DNA from: Actinobacteria bacterium OV450
GTDB taxonomy: Bacteria > Actinomycetota > Actinomycetes > Streptomycetales > Streptomycetaceae
DNA length: 64,000 nt
NCBI GenBank assembly: GCA_001298555.1
Contig: LJCW01000220.1
Location: 98,347 to 162,346 of the forward strand
Direction: 5' to 3'
Shown here: in pieces, positions 26,397 through 36,355 of the stretch
Position numbering within the stretch: the first letter of the stretch is position 1
Layout of the letters: each line of letters opens with the position of its first letter
The notes under the pieces: generated by a model
What the model was told of the DNA's origin: nothing
The model's database searches: none
The model's input: the letters and a program-made list of their open reading frames with translations, nothing else
Translations under genes and position numbers: made by a program

Positions 26397-27227
26397 ATGC
26401 CGTACTTCGAGAGCAGCACCGACGGAACCCGCCTCCACTTCGTGGACTACGGCCCGGCGGACGGGCCCGTCCTCGTCTTCGTCCACAGTGCGTACTTCGC
26501 CACGGAGATGTGGGAGTACCAGATGCTGCCGCTGGCGGCCGAGGGCTTCCGGTGCGTGGGACTCGACCGCCGGGGACACGGCAGGTCCGACGACGTCTGG
26601 GGCGGCTTCGACCTCGACACCCTCGCCGGGGACCTGGGCGCGCTGCTCGACCACCTGGACCTGCGGGACGTCACCCTGATCGGCCACTCGGTCGGTGCGG
26701 CCGAGGCGGTCCGGCACCTGACCCTGCGCGGCACCGAGCGGGTGGCGCGCCTCGCCCTCGTCGCGGGGATGGCACCCGGACCCGCCCGTTCGGCGGACCA
26801 TCCGGACGGGGTGGCCCCGGAGGTGCTGGATGCGGTCAACGCGGCCTTCCGCGCGGACCGGGCCCGGTTCTTCGCCGAGGGCGCCGAGGCGTTCTTCGCC
26901 CGCCACCTGCCGGGACCGCCGGTCTCGGACGCGTACGTGGCGTACATGGTGGGGCGCTGTCACGGGGCGACGGCGCGGGCGGGCGTGGCACTGGGCGAGG
27001 TGGTGGCCGGGCTGAACCTCGTGCCGGAGCTGGTGAAGATCGACTGCCCCGTGCTGGTCGTCCACGGCTCGGACGACGTGTCCGCCCCGCTGGAGCTGAC
27101 CGGCCGACGGGCGGCCGATCTGATCCCGGGTGCGCGCCTGCACGTGTACGAGTACGCCGGACACGGGCTGTTCGCGACGCACGCAGACCGCCTCAACGAG
27201 GACCTGCGCGCCTTCGCCCGGGCCTGA
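26397..27227 (+). CDS. Alpha/beta hydrolase
   Basis: 276 residues. Strand-loop FVHSAYFATEMWEYQ, then LDRRGHGRSD, the nucleophile elbow G-H-S98-V-G, the acid region LVVHGSDD and the catalytic histidine in YAGHGLF. The pattern matches the cofactor-free haloperoxidase/esterase group. No signal peptide. GAAGGG precedes ATG 26397. It stands alone between the pirin gene and the convergent ABM-like gene. Substrate unknown. Confidence 0.85.
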   Translation: MPYFESSTDGTRLHFVDYGPADGPVLVFVHSAYFATEMWEYQMLPLAAEGFRCVGLDRRGHGRSDDVWGGFDLDTLAGDLGALLDHLDLRDVTLIGHSVGAAEAVRHLTLRGTERVARLALVAGMAPGPARSADHPDGVAPEVLDAVNAAFRADRARFFAEGAEAFFARHLPGPPVSDAYVAYMVGRCHGATARAGVALGEVVAGLNLVPELVKIDCPVLVVHGSDDVSAPLELTGRRAADLIPGARLHVYEYAGHGLFATHADRLNEDLRAFARA

Positions 27228-27266
27228 GGCCGTCCGACTCCCGCGGCCCGCTCCGGGCTTCGCCGG

Positions 27267-27557
27267 CTACGCCTTCACCCCGGGGAAGCCGTAGTTGTAC
27301 ACGGGGAACACCTCGGGGCGGTCGCCCGCGGACTCCCAGCCGAGCGCCTGCGCGACGGGCATCATCTTCTCGGCGAAGACGTTCATGTGCAGCTCGCTCT
27401 CCCAGAGGTCGTAGATGTGCAGGCCTTCGGCGGCCGCGATGCAGACGTGGGAGAGGCAGCCGTCGAATATCCCGGGGACCTCCAGGAGCTTCGCGTGGAG
27501 GACGTCGTACTGGTCCGACGTGATGCCGGGGACGGTGGCGTGCATCAGGATCGCCAT
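27267..27557 (-). CDS. Small ABM-like (dimeric alpha+beta barrel) protein
   Basis: 96 residues, starting MAILMHATVPGITSDQYDVLHAKL and ending near a strand FPVYNYGF. Length and pattern suit the antibiotic-biosynthesis-monooxygenase-like ferredoxin-fold dimers, often found as small accessory oxygenases or structural proteins. No catalytic residue can be assigned. GAGGAG lies 9 bases upstream of ATG 27557. It converges with the alpha/beta hydrolase gene. Confidence in the gene is high, in the function low. Confidence 0.7.
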   Translation of the reverse strand: MAILMHATVPGITSDQYDVLHAKLLEVPGIFDGCLSHVCIAAAEGLHIYDLWESELHMNVFAEKMMPVAQALGWESAGDRPEVFPVYNYGFPGVKA

Positions 27558-27707
27558 GGCAGGTCACTCCTCGCGTGCCGGGACGGATTCCTCACCGCCG
27601 GGCGGCGGCATCTCCCCACGGACAGGACAGCACGCAAACGAAGGGACGGCATCCGCGAACGGTGCCGCCCCTTCGTCGAGCCAGGTCAGAGCTGTGGCGG
27701 GGCCGGG

Positions 27708-29216
27708 TCAGGCGGGCCGGGCCGGCTCCTGCTCCGTCACCTTCGCGGCGCCGGCGGCGGGCACGCCCGCCTCGACGGTGCGCGGGCCGTGCGCTCCGCG
27801 CAGGCCGAGCCAGCTGATCACCGCGACCAGGGCGAAGGCGACGGCGCCGATCCAGAAGGTGAGGGTGAACCCGGACTCGGCGGGCAGGGCCGGGACGCCG
27901 GCGGGCAGGTGCTCGATGGTCTTCGACGCCAGGATCGTGGTGACGATGGCGCTGCCGATCGCGCTTCCGGTGGAGCGGGAGATCGAGTTGATGCCGTTGG
28001 CGATGCCGCTCTGGTGGTGCGGGACGCTCGCCATGATGACGGCCGGCATGGCCGCGTAGCCGAAGCTGACGGCCGCGCCGACGATCAGGTCGGCGCCGAT
28101 CACCGAGTAGCTGTGGCCGTGGTCGAGCGCGAGCCAGCCGAAGCCGACGGCGCCGAGCGCGGCCGCGAGACCGAGGGCCACGCGCGGGCCGCGGTGGCGG
28201 ACCAGCTGGCCGCCGACGGGCGAGGCCAGGAGCGAGACGATCGCGCCGGGCAGCAGGAACTGCACGGAGGCGCGCAGGATGGAGGCGTCGAACCCGTAGC
28301 CGGTGAGCTTCTGCGGCATCTGGACGAGGTACGAGACGCCCAGGAAGTTCGCGAACATGCCGAAGCCGACGAGGATGCCGGCCAGGTTGGCCATGAGGAC
28401 CGGGCGGTGGACGAACATCCGCATGTCCACGAGCGGCTCGCTGACCTTGAGCTCGGTGAAGACCCAGACGGCGGTCATGACGGCGGCGCCGGCGAAGCTG
28501 CCCAGCGTGCGGCCGGAGGTCCAGCCCCACTCGTGGCCCTGCGAGATGGGCAGCAGGAGCAGCAGGAGGGTGATGCCGAGGGTCAGTGCGCCGAGGAAGT
28601 CGGTGCGGCCGCCGGTCTTGTGCCGGGTGGCGGGGACCAGGAAGGCGACGGCGAGCAGGGCGAGGGTCGCGAAGCCGGTCGCCATCCAGAAGGCGTTGCG
28701 GTAGTCGGCGTCGGAGCCGGACGTGAGCAGGCCGGTGGCGACGAGCGCCAGGCCGCTGCCGAACGCGAGGGTGCCGCTGACCAGGGCCATCGCGCCGGGG
28801 AGCTTCTGCGGGCGGACTTCCTCGCGCAGCACCGACAGGGCGAGCGGGAAGATCGCGGTGGCGGCGCCCTGGAGGACGCGGCCCAGGATCAGCAGCGGCA
28901 GCGAGGTCGCGAGCGCGGCGATGACGGAACCGGCGACCATGACGCCGAGGACGGCCACCAGCGTGGGCTTCTTGCCGTGCTGGTCGCCGAAGCGGCCGAG
29001 CAGCGGGGTGAAGACGGCGGCCGACAGCAGCGTGGCGGTGGTCACCCAGCTCACGTTGGCGGTCGAGGTGCCCAGGTCGGTGCGGATGAGGCCCAGGATC
29101 GGGACCGGCAGGGTCTGCATCATCGACACGACCATGGCGGCAAGGCTCAGGGCGAAGACGATGACCGTCTCGTTCCTGTTCTTGGCCTCGGCGGGGGTGG
29201 GGGCGGCGGTGCTCAT
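27708..29216 (-). CDS. MFS exporter, DHA2 (14-helix) type
   Basis: 502 residues with about 14 hydrophobic helices. The loop signature LGRFGDQHGKKPTLVAVLG and the motif-C-like GRVLQGAATAIFPLALSVL place it with drug:H+ antiporters of the EmrB/QacA type. Divergent from a MarR-type gene at 137 bases, the common arrangement for a repressed multidrug or natural-product exporter. Substrate unknown. Confidence 0.87.
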   Translation of the reverse strand: MSTAAPTPAEAKNRNETVIVFALSLAAMVVSMMQTLPVPILGLIRTDLGTSTANVSWVTTATLLSAAVFTPLLGRFGDQHGKKPTLVAVLGVMVAGSVIAALATSLPLLILGRVLQGAATAIFPLALSVLREEVRPQKLPGAMALVSGTLAFGSGLALVATGLLTSGSDADYRNAFWMATGFATLALLAVAFLVPATRHKTGGRTDFLGALTLGITLLLLLLPISQGHEWGWTSGRTLGSFAGAAVMTAVWVFTELKVSEPLVDMRMFVHRPVLMANLAGILVGFGMFANFLGVSYLVQMPQKLTGYGFDASILRASVQFLLPGAIVSLLASPVGGQLVRHRGPRVALGLAAALGAVGFGWLALDHGHSYSVIGADLIVGAAVSFGYAAMPAVIMASVPHHQSGIANGINSISRSTGSAIGSAIVTTILASKTIEHLPAGVPALPAESGFTLTFWIGAVAFALVAVISWLGLRGAHGPRTVEAGVPAAGAAKVTEQEPARPA

Positions 29217-29353
29217 GTCTGGCAGGACCTTCTTAGTGCTTCAGATCGCAGATGTTTGATGTCATGAAGTAACTCCGTAGACGGTAGACGTCAATAGTTA
29301 AAGGGGTCAAGTAAACAATTGATAATGTCAACCATCCTGAGTAGGCTTCCGGC
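29217..29353. promoter_or_regulatory. Divergent promoter region of exporter and MarR genes
   Basis: AT-rich 137-base gap. Three TTGAC-type hexamers on the minus strand (near 29330, 29310 and 29294) could serve as the exporter's -35. The inner part contains CAAT...ATTG inverted repeats around 29291-29325 (core ACAATTGAT), a plausible MarR site. No single promoter could be fixed. Confidence 0.4.
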
Positions 29354-29794
29354 ATGAGCACCGCCACCCCCCACACCCCCACCAAGCTCGAGCTGCTGGA
29401 GCTGCTCGCCGCCATCGGAACCGCCCAGTGGCGCGATTTCGCGGCCGCGGCGGCCCACTACGGCCTCACCTCCACCCAGGCCCGGGTCCTCGCCCAGCTC
29501 AACGGCCCGCTCCCGATGCGCGGCCTGGCCACCCTCCTGGTGTGTGACGCATCGAACGTCACCGGGATCGTGGACCGTCTGGAGGCCCGTGAGCTCGTAC
29601 GGCGCGAGCCGGACCCCGCGGACCGCCGCGTAAAGAACGTCGTCGCCACCGACGCCGGCCGGGAGATCATCCGGCGGGTGCGCGAGGAGATGCAGGCGAC
29701 GCACGGCGCGCTCGACACCCTCGACGAGACCGAGAGCGCGACCCTCTACGCCCTGCTGGGGCGGCTGCGGCCGACCATGGAGAAGGACGCCTGA
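29354..29794 (+). CDS. MarR-family transcriptional regulator
   Basis: 146 residues, standard MarR length. The core is YGLTSTQARVLAQLNGPLPMRGLATLLVCDASNVTGIVDRLEARELVRREPDPADRRVKNVVAT, showing the helix-turn-helix and wing with the DRR tip. Divergent from the DHA2 exporter, so it most likely represses that gene and itself. No ribosome site is obvious before ATG 29354. Confidence 0.9.
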   Translation: MSTATPHTPTKLELLELLAAIGTAQWRDFAAAAAHYGLTSTQARVLAQLNGPLPMRGLATLLVCDASNVTGIVDRLEARELVRREPDPADRRVKNVVATDAGREIIRRVREEMQATHGALDTLDETESATLYALLGRLRPTMEKDA

Positions 29795-29818
29795 GCCGGC
29801 GGGCGCCCGCGTCGGCCG

Positions 29819-30853
29819 TCAGACCTCGCGCAGCGCCGCGGCCGCCCGCTCCGGCGCGATGTCGTTGATGAACTGACCCATCCCCGACTCCGTGCCGGCC
29901 GGGTGTTTGAGCCTGTCCGCGGCGCGCCGGGTGGTGAACAGCTCCAGGTGCAGCGCGTACAGCTGCCGGCCGGTGCGTACGGGGGCTTGGTGCCAGGCCG
30001 AGATGTAGGGGGCCGGCGTGGGGAACAGCCGGTCGAAGCGGCCGAGCAGGTCCGGGTGGAGTACGGCCAGCTCGGCCCGTTCGGGCTCGGTCAGGGCGGC
30101 CAGGCGGGGGACGCGCCGGTGCGGGTAGAGGTGCACCTCGTACGGCCAGCGCGCGGCCTCCGGTACGAACGCGCTCCAGTGGTCCCCCGCGAGCACCACC
30201 CTGCTGCCGTCGGCCAGGGCCTCGTCGCGGACCTCGTCGAAGAGGTTGCGGCCGGTGGCCCGGTGGTGGCGCGCGACGGTGTCGAGCATGCGTCGCGTGC
30301 GCGGGGTGAGGACGGGCAGCGCGTACACCTGGCCGTGCGGGTGGGTGAGCGTGACGCCGATCTCGGGGCCCCGGTTCTCGAAGCAGTACACCTGCTCCAC
30401 GCCCGGGAGCTCGGCGAGCTCGGTGGTGCGGTCGGCCAGGGCGGCGAGGACGGTACGGACGCGGTCCGGCCCGAGGCCGGCGTACGAGGCGTCGTGGTCG
30501 GAGCTGAAGCAGACCACCTCGCAGCGGCCACCGCCCGGTCCGGACAGGGCGGGGAAGCGGTTCTCGAAGACGGCGACCTGGTAGTCGGGGGCCGGGATCT
30601 CGGTGGACCGGCCCGGGGCCGACGGGCACAGCGGGCACTGGTCGGCGGGCGGCAGGTGGGTGCGGCCCTGGCGGTGCGAGGCGATCACCACCCACTCGTC
30701 GAGCAGCCTGTCGTGGCGCCGCTCGGAGTGCGTCGCGGCGGGCGGCAGGCCACGGGGGTCGGGGCGGGCCGGCACCGCCTCCCCGGCGTCGGCCCCGGCG
30801 TCGTAGTAGATCAGCGCCCGGCCGTCGGACAGGGTCGTACGGGTCTTCCTCAC
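29819..30853 (-). CDS. galT: Galactose-1-phosphate uridylyltransferase
   Basis: 344 residues of GalT (HIT superfamily), transferring UMP between UDP-glucose and galactose-1-phosphate in the Leloir pathway. The active site is T-H-P-H173-G-Q, where H173 is the uridylylated nucleophile. Near the start it has [15 protein letters not shown], and CPLCPS, a zinc-binding pair; ENRFPAL is also typical. The GTG start at 30853 overlaps the stop of the DeoR gene (GTGA), so it is translationally coupled to it. Unlike the common galT-galE-galK operon, no galE or galK is adjacent. Confidence 0.92.
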   Translation of the reverse strand: MRKTRTTLSDGRALIYYDAGADAGEAVPARPDPRGLPPAATHSERRHDRLLDEWVVIASHRQGRTHLPPADQCPLCPSAPGRSTEIPAPDYQVAVFENRFPALSGPGGGRCEVVCFSSDHDASYAGLGPDRVRTVLAALADRTTELAELPGVEQVYCFENRGPEIGVTLTHPHGQVYALPVLTPRTRRMLDTVARHHRATGRNLFDEVRDEALADGSRVVLAGDHWSAFVPEAARWPYEVHLYPHRRVPRLAALTEPERAELAVLHPDLLGRFDRLFPTPAPYISAWHQAPVRTGRQLYALHLELFTTRRAADRLKHPAGTESGMGQFINDIAPERAAAALREV

Positions 30854-31743
30854 CGCCGGTGGTCCCGCACGGGAGCAACGGCAGGTACGGGAGGTACGGC
30901 AGGCACCGGTGGCGGCAGCACGGGAGGCGCCGGTGGGGCGGGAGGCGCGGCCGCCAGCACTTCGCCGACCCGCTCGGTGACCGCGGCGGCCTCCTCCGCG
31001 GGAAGGAAGTCGGTGACCAGTACGTCGACCTCCTCCAGGGCGGCGAAGGTGGTGAGCCCCACGGTCGACCACTTGGTGTGGTCGGCGAGGAGCGCGGTGC
31101 GCCGGGCGGAGCGGAGGAAGGCCCGGTTGGTCTCCGCCTCGCCGAGGTTCGGCGTGGTCAGCCCGGTGGTGGCGCCCAGGCCGTGGCAGCCGAGGAAGAG
31201 CAGGTCGACATGGAGGGAGCGGATGGCCTGGTCGGCTATGGGTCCGACGAGCGCGTCGGAGGGGGTGCGGATGCCGCCCGTGAGGATGACCGTCGTGGTG
31301 CTCGCGGCGCTCGGGGTCCGGCGCGCGGCCTCGAAGACCTCTGCGGTGCGGACCGAGTTGGTGACCACGGTGAGGCCGGGGACCTCGGTCAGCTCCCGGG
31401 CCAGCGCATGGGTGGTGGTTCCGGCCGAGAGGGCGATGGCCGAGCCCGGTGCGACGAGGGCGGCCGCCGCCTTGGCGATGGCCTGCTTCGCGGCCGTCTC
31501 CCATTCCGACTTGGCCTCGAACCCGGGCTCGTGGCTGCTCGCCTCGTCGCCGAGGACCGCGCCGCCGTGCACCTTGCGGAGCAGGCCTTCGCGGGCGAGG
31601 ACGTCCAGGTCCCGGCGCACGGTCATGTCGGAGACGTTCAGGGAGCGGGTCAGCTCGTTCACCCGCACCCCGCCGCGCCGGCGGACCTCTTCGAGGATGA
31701 GGGCGCGGCGCTGATGGGCCAGCAGGCTGCCGGGATCGGCCAT
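30850..31743 (-). CDS. DeoR/GlpR-family transcriptional regulator
   Basis: 297 residues. N-terminal DeoR helix-turn-helix (RRALILEEVRRRGGVRVNELTRSLNVSDMTVRRDLDVL), then the sugar-phosphate sensor domain (ALSAGTTTHALARELTE, LTGGIRTPSDALVGP, DLLFLGCHGL). The last 35 residues are a Pro/Val/Ala tail unusual for the family. ATG 31743 starts the family homology; upstream in-frame codons lack it. It is coupled to galT and divergent from the alpha-galactosidase, suggesting that galactose-1-phosphate or a similar ester relieves repression (inference). Confidence 0.88.
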   Translation of the reverse strand: MADPGSLLAHQRRALILEEVRRRGGVRVNELTRSLNVSDMTVRRDLDVLAREGLLRKVHGGAVLGDEASSHEPGFEAKSEWETAAKQAIAKAAAALVAPGSAIALSAGTTTHALARELTEVPGLTVVTNSVRTAEVFEAARRTPSAASTTTVILTGGIRTPSDALVGPIADQAIRSLHVDLLFLGCHGLGATTGLTTPNLGEAETNRAFLRSARRTALLADHTKWSTVGLTTFAALEEVDVLVTDFLPAEEAAAVTERVGEVLAAAPPAPPAPPVLPPPVPAVPPVPAVAPVRDHRR

Positions 31744-32044
31744 GCGGAGGTTCCTCTCCTGGGGCACCGGCGTCCCCGGTCCGGTCGACAGAAGCATCCT
31801 GACGGAACGAACAGAAGTCAACAGAGTCCGACAAGCGCGCAGTTGAACGCCGCGGTCGGGGACGCAGCGGTGGATTGACGCAGTCCGCTACCTTGACATG
31901 TCCCTGCGGTTGCCGTGTGATGTGGGCCTTCCCGTTGGAGTCCGTTCGTTCCTGAGGGCTTCTGCGGGAACCGACGTACCGTCAGGACGCTTTTCCGCAC
32001 ACGCTCTCCCGGAACTCCGGGCCCCACTCCCCCAGGAGCCGTCT
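31744..32044. promoter_or_regulatory. Divergent promoter region, DeoR/galT and alpha-galactosidase
   Basis: A 301-base gap. TTGACA at 31893-31898 and TGTGAT at 31916-31921 (17-base spacing) form a candidate alpha-galactosidase promoter. Two ACAGA direct repeats about 11 bases apart (about 31810-31826) lie on the deoR side; DeoR proteins often bind such repeats. Weak evidence. Confidence 0.4.
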
Positions 32045-33736
32045 GTGCACACGTTACGAAGCGCCGTCGGGCGCCGTCTGGCGGCGGTCTTCGCGGCCCT
32101 GCCGTTACTGGCCCCGGCCGCGGGGGCCGCCGCGCTGGCCGGTACCGCGGTGATCGCGGGCGCCGCCCCCGCCGCCGCCGTCGCCGACGGTCAGGCACTG
32201 ACCCCGCCGATGGGCTTCAACAACTGGAACTCCACCCACTGCCGGGCCGAGTTCAACGAGACGATGGTCAAGGGCATCGCCGACCTCTTCGTCGCCAAGG
32301 GCCTCAAGGCCGCCGGCTACCAGTACGTCAACCTCGACGACTGCTGGGCCCTGCCGAACCGCGACGCCTCCGGCAACCTGGTCCCCGACCCCGTCCGCTT
32401 CCCGGGCGGGATCAAGGCCCTCGCCGACTACGTGCACGCCAAGGGCCTGAAGTTCGGGATCTACACCAGCGCCGGCACCAGGACCTGCGACACCGCGGGC
32501 TTCCCCGGCGGTCTCGGCCACGAGCAGCAGGACGCCGCCCTGTTCGCCTCCTTCGGCGTCGACTACCTCAAGTACGACAACTGCAACAACCAGGGCGTGG
32601 ACGCGAAGAAGCGGTACACCGACATGGCCGCCGCGCTGAAGCGGACGGGCCGTCCCATCGTCTTCTCGCTGTGCGAGTGGGGCGAGAACCAGCCCTGGAC
32701 CTGGGCGTCCGGCGTCGGCCACCTGTGGCGCACCACCGGGGACATCAGCGACAGCTGGTCCTCGATGATCTCCATCGCGCACCGGAACCAGCCGCTGGCC
32801 CCGTACGCGGGCCCCGGCCAGTGGAACGACCCCGACATGCTGGAGGTCGGCAACGGCGGCATGACCGCCGCCGAGTACCGCACCCACTTCACCCTCTGGT
32901 CGATGATGTCGGCGCCGCTGCTGATCGGCAGCGACCTGCGCAAAGCGACGGCCGAGACCTTCGACATCCTCTCCAACCCCGACGTGATCGCCCTGGACCA
33001 GGACGCCCTCGGCAAGCAGGGCACCGTGGTCTCCAGCGCGGGCGGCCTGGTGGTGATGACGAAGGAACTGTCCAACGGCGACCGGGCGCTGTCCCTGACC
33101 AACGAGACGGGCACCACCGCCACGATCTCCGCCAGGACCGACGCCCTCGGCATCGGCAACCGCGGCCCCTACGCCCTCAAGGAGCTGTGGACGAAGGCCG
33201 CCTCGGTCAACACCAGCGGAACCGTCAGCGCCTCGGTCGCCCCGCACGCCACCGTCGTCTACCGGATCACCCCCGGGCCGGCGCCGCTCCCGCCGGCCGG
33301 CACCTCCCACCTGTCCGACCTGCCCTGGACCGGGGTGAGCAGCGGCTGGGGCCCGGTCGAGAAGGACCGGAGCAACGGGGAGCAGGCGGCCGGCGACGGC
33401 AGGACGCTGACCGTGGGCGGAACCGCGTACGCCAAGGGCCTGGGCGTCCACGCGCCCAGCACCGTGACCTACCACCTCGGCGGCAGGTGCAGCGCACTGA
33501 CGGTGGACGTGGGCGTCGACGACGAGAGCGCCTTCACCGGTGCGGTCGCCTTCCAGATCTACCGGGACACCACCAAGGTCGCCGACAGCGGAGTCGTCAC
33601 CACGGCCGACGCGGCCAGGAGGCTCACCGCCGACCTGACCGGCGGCCAGACGCTGCGGCTCGTCGTCACCGACGGCGGCAACGGCGTCGACTACGACCAC
33701 GCGGACTGGGCGGCACCCCGGCTCACCTGCGCCTGA
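32045..33736 (+). CDS. Secreted GH27 alpha-galactosidase with NPCBM domain
   Basis: 563 residues: signal peptide (to about 52), GH27 barrel and NPCBM-type C-terminal domain (about 420-563). GH27 marks: PPMGFNNWNSTHC, YVNLDDCWAL, the nucleophile D178 in YLKYDNCNN, and RTTGDISDSW with the probable acid/base. The paired Asp in LDDCW favours alpha-galactosidase; as I recall, GH27 beta-L-arabinopyranosidases replace one. It should release galactose from extracellular galactosides for the importer encoded next. AGGAG sits 6 bases before GTG 32045; the upstream in-frame ATG has no ribosome site. Confidence 0.9.
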   Translation: MHTLRSAVGRRLAAVFAALPLLAPAAGAAALAGTAVIAGAAPAAAVADGQALTPPMGFNNWNSTHCRAEFNETMVKGIADLFVAKGLKAAGYQYVNLDDCWALPNRDASGNLVPDPVRFPGGIKALADYVHAKGLKFGIYTSAGTRTCDTAGFPGGLGHEQQDAALFASFGVDYLKYDNCNNQGVDAKKRYTDMAAALKRTGRPIVFSLCEWGENQPWTWASGVGHLWRTTGDISDSWSSMISIAHRNQPLAPYAGPGQWNDPDMLEVGNGGMTAAEYRTHFTLWSMMSAPLLIGSDLRKATAETFDILSNPDVIALDQDALGKQGTVVSSAGGLVVMTKELSNGDRALSLTNETGTTATISARTDALGIGNRGPYALKELWTKAASVNTSGTVSASVAPHATVVYRITPGPAPLPPAGTSHLSDLPWTGVSSGWGPVEKDRSNGEQAAGDGRTLTVGGTAYAKGLGVHAPSTVTYHLGGRCSALTVDVGVDDESAFTGAVAFQIYRDTTKVADSGVVTTADAARRLTADLTGGQTLRLVVTDGGNGVDYDHADWAAPRLTCA

Positions 33737-33767
33737 CCCATCCGGCCCGATGAGGGAGCACGCGTAC

Positions 33768-34829
33768 ATGTCCATGAACCGGTACCACCGCGCAGCCGCC
33801 CCGGCCGGTGCACTCGCGCTGGCACTCGCCCTGGCGGCCTGCTCCTCCGGCAGGTCCGCCTCCGCCCCGGGAACGGACGGGGGGACGGGCGCCGGCCCGA
33901 AGGCGGGCGGCCCCGTCTCCATCGCGTACCTGCAGAAGCAGGGCGACCAGGAGTACTTCGTCTCCGAGGCCGCCGGCGCCAGGAAGAAGGCCGCCGAACT
34001 GGGCGTCAAGCTCACCGTCGTCAACCTCGGCAACGACGCCTCGAAGACCGTCACCGAGGTCAAGTCGGCGATCGCACAGAAGAACTCGGGCATCATCATC
34101 GTCGTGCCGGAGTCGGCGGTCGGCCCCCAGGTCGCCGCCGAGGCCAGGAAGGCGGGGATTGCGCTGCTCACCTCCGACGACCAGGTGTGCGTCAGCGGAC
34201 CCAGGCCCGCGGCGTGCGGCAAGGCCGATCTGGTGCCGCGCGTGGGCTTCTCGGGGGTCCAGATGGGCGGCGAGGTCGGCAAGCGGGCCGCAGCCGAGTT
34301 CACGAAGGCGGGCTGGAGCCCGGCGGACACCCGGATCGTCTACGCGTGGAAGCAGGACACCACCGTCTGCACCGACCGGATCGACGGGGCCAGGGCCGCG
34401 TGGAAGGCGGCCGGCGCCCCCGAGGTGCAGACGATCGAGCTCGGTACGGACAACACCCCGGCCGGCGCGCAGGCCAAGGTCGAGGCGACGGTCACGGCCA
34501 ACCAGGGCGTCAGGCACTGGGTGGTCATGGGCTGCAACGACGAGAACGTCTCCGGCGGGGTCAAGGGCCTGAACAACACGGGCGTCAAGGGCTCGGACAT
34601 CGTCGGCGTCGGCCTCGGTGCCTATCTGGCCTGCAAGGACTGGCAGGCGGGCGCCGACAACGGGATGAAGGCGGCGCTCTACATCCCCGGCGACGAGGTC
34701 GGGAAACTGGCCGTCCAGGCCATGTACGACAAGCTCAGGAACGGTACGGAGTTCACCCCCGAGGCCTTCGCCCCGACCAGGATGGTCGACGCGGGCAACT
34801 GGCGGGACGCCGGATTCGGCTGCAAGTGA
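33768..34829 (+). CDS. Sugar ABC transporter substrate-binding lipoprotein, AraF-like
   Basis: 353 residues, lipoprotein (LALAACSSG lipobox). Type-I periplasmic binding fold. HWVVMGCNDENVSGGVKGL, then SDIVGVGLGAYLACKDW, closely parallels the hinge region of E. coli AraF (L-arabinose/D-galactose binding). ATG 33768 has GAGGGAG 9 bases upstream; the ATG at 33750 does not. First gene of a three-gene importer; its stop overlaps the ATPase start (TGATG). With alpha-galactosidase and galT as neighbours, galactose is the likely ligand and arabinose the alternative. Confidence 0.88.
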   Translation: MSMNRYHRAAAPAGALALALALAACSSGRSASAPGTDGGTGAGPKAGGPVSIAYLQKQGDQEYFVSEAAGARKKAAELGVKLTVVNLGNDASKTVTEVKSAIAQKNSGIIIVVPESAVGPQVAAEARKAGIALLTSDDQVCVSGPRPAACGKADLVPRVGFSGVQMGGEVGKRAAAEFTKAGWSPADTRIVYAWKQDTTVCTDRIDGARAAWKAAGAPEVQTIELGTDNTPAGAQAKVEATVTANQGVRHWVVMGCNDENVSGGVKGLNNTGVKGSDIVGVGLGAYLACKDWQAGADNGMKAALYIPGDEVGKLAVQAMYDKLRNGTEFTPEAFAPTRMVDAGNWRDAGFGCK

Positions 34830-36355
34830 TGGAGTCCGGACTGCGGGTGGACCGTCTCACCAAGAGCTTCGCCGGGGTCCCGGCCCTTCAGGACGTCAGC
34901 CTGGACTTCCCGGCCGGTTCGGTCACCGCGCTGATGGGCGAGAACGGCGCCGGGAAGTCCACCCTGCTGAAGATCGTCTGCGGTGACCGGCCGGCCGACT
35001 CCGGGACGGTCCACGTCGACGGCGCCCAGGTGCGGCTGCGCTCGCCGGCGGACGCCCGGGCGGCCGGCATCCGGCTCATCCCCCAGGAGCCGGAGATCGT
35101 CCCGCACCTCACGGTCGCCGAGAACGTCTACCTCGGCGCGCTGCCCACGCGCGGCGTCCGCCGCTTCGACCGGGCGGCGCTGCGCCGCCGGCTCCGGGAG
35201 GACCTGCACCGGATCGGCTTCGGGCACGCGCTCGACGCGGACACCCCCGGCATCCGGCTCACCCCGGCCCAGCGCCAACTGGTGGAGATCCTGCGGGCGC
35301 TGACCGGGGAGGCGAAGGTGGTGGCCTTCGACGAACCCACCTCCTCCCTGTCCGAGCACGAGGTGGAGGCCCTGTTCGCGCTGATCCGCAGACTGCGCGA
35401 CCAGGGGCTCGCGGTCGTCTACGTCTCCCACCGCATGCAGGAGATCTTCCGGCTGGCCGACCGGGTGGCCGTCCTGCGCGACGGGGCGCTGGTCTGCGTC
35501 GCGGACGCCGCCGCCACGGACGAGGGCGACATCGTACGGATGATGGTGGGCCGGGACCTGTCCGCCGTGTTCACGCGCCCGCACGTGGCCCGCGACCGGG
35601 TCGTCCTGGACGTCCGCGGGGTGACCACCGACGACGTGCGCGGCATCAGTCTCCAGGTCAGGGAGGGCGAGGTGGTGGCCCTGGCCGGACTGGTCGGCGC
35701 CGGGCGCTCCGAGCTCGCCCGGGCACTGATCGGCGACCTCCCGCTGCGCGGCGGAACGGTCTCGGTGCTGGGCGAGGAGCTGCGGCTGCGCCGGCCCTCC
35801 GACGCGATCCGCGCGGGCATCGGCCTCGCCCCCGAGGAGCGCAAGGCGCAGGCGCTGTTCCTCGACCGGTCGGTCCGCGACAACATCGCGCTGGCCGTGC
35901 TGGACCGGCTGAGCCGCCTGCGCTTCGTCCGCCGGGCGGCCGAGAGGGAACTCGCCCGCGAGTACACCGGCCGGCTGCGCGTGCGGACCCCGTCGGTGGA
36001 GCGGGAGGTGCGCACGCTGTCGGGCGGCAACCAGCAGAAGGTGGTGCTCGCCCGCTGGCTGGCCCGCAGACCCAAGGTCCTGATCCTCGACGAGCCGACC
36101 CGCGGCATCGACGTCGGCGCGAAGGCCGAGATCTACCGGATCATCGCGGACCTCGCGCAGGCGGGGGTTGCGCTGCTGGTCATCTCCTCCGAACTGCCGG
36201 AGGTGCTGGGGCTGGCCGACCGGGTTCTGGTGATGCAGGGCGGCCGGATCACGGGCGAGCTGGACCGAGCCGGGGCCACCGAGGAGGCCGTCCTCGCCCT
36301 GGCGATGGCGCAGGACCTGACCACGACGGCGACGGGCGACGGAGGATCCCAGTGA
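34829..36355 (+). CDS. Sugar ABC transporter ATP-binding protein, AraG/RbsA/MglA type
   Basis: 508 residues with two fused ATPase domains, as in RbsA/AraG/MglA. First domain: Walker A GENGAGKST (about 37-45), Walker B VVAFDEPTS. Second domain: degenerate Walker A LVGAGRSELAR, signature LSGGNQQK, Walker B VLILDEPTRGIDVGAK. Energises import by the permease encoded next. Translationally coupled on both sides (TGATG, GTGA). Confidence 0.93.
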   Translation: MESGLRVDRLTKSFAGVPALQDVSLDFPAGSVTALMGENGAGKSTLLKIVCGDRPADSGTVHVDGAQVRLRSPADARAAGIRLIPQEPEIVPHLTVAENVYLGALPTRGVRRFDRAALRRRLREDLHRIGFGHALDADTPGIRLTPAQRQLVEILRALTGEAKVVAFDEPTSSLSEHEVEALFALIRRLRDQGLAVVYVSHRMQEIFRLADRVAVLRDGALVCVADAAATDEGDIVRMMVGRDLSAVFTRPHVARDRVVLDVRGVTTDDVRGISLQVREGEVVALAGLVGAGRSELARALIGDLPLRGGTVSVLGEELRLRRPSDAIRAGIGLAPEERKAQALFLDRSVRDNIALAVLDRLSRLRFVRRAAERELAREYTGRLRVRTPSVEREVRTLSGGNQQKVVLARWLARRPKVLILDEPTRGIDVGAKAEIYRIIADLAQAGVALLVISSELPEVLGLADRVLVMQGGRITGELDRAGATEEAVLALAMAQDLTTTATGDGGSQ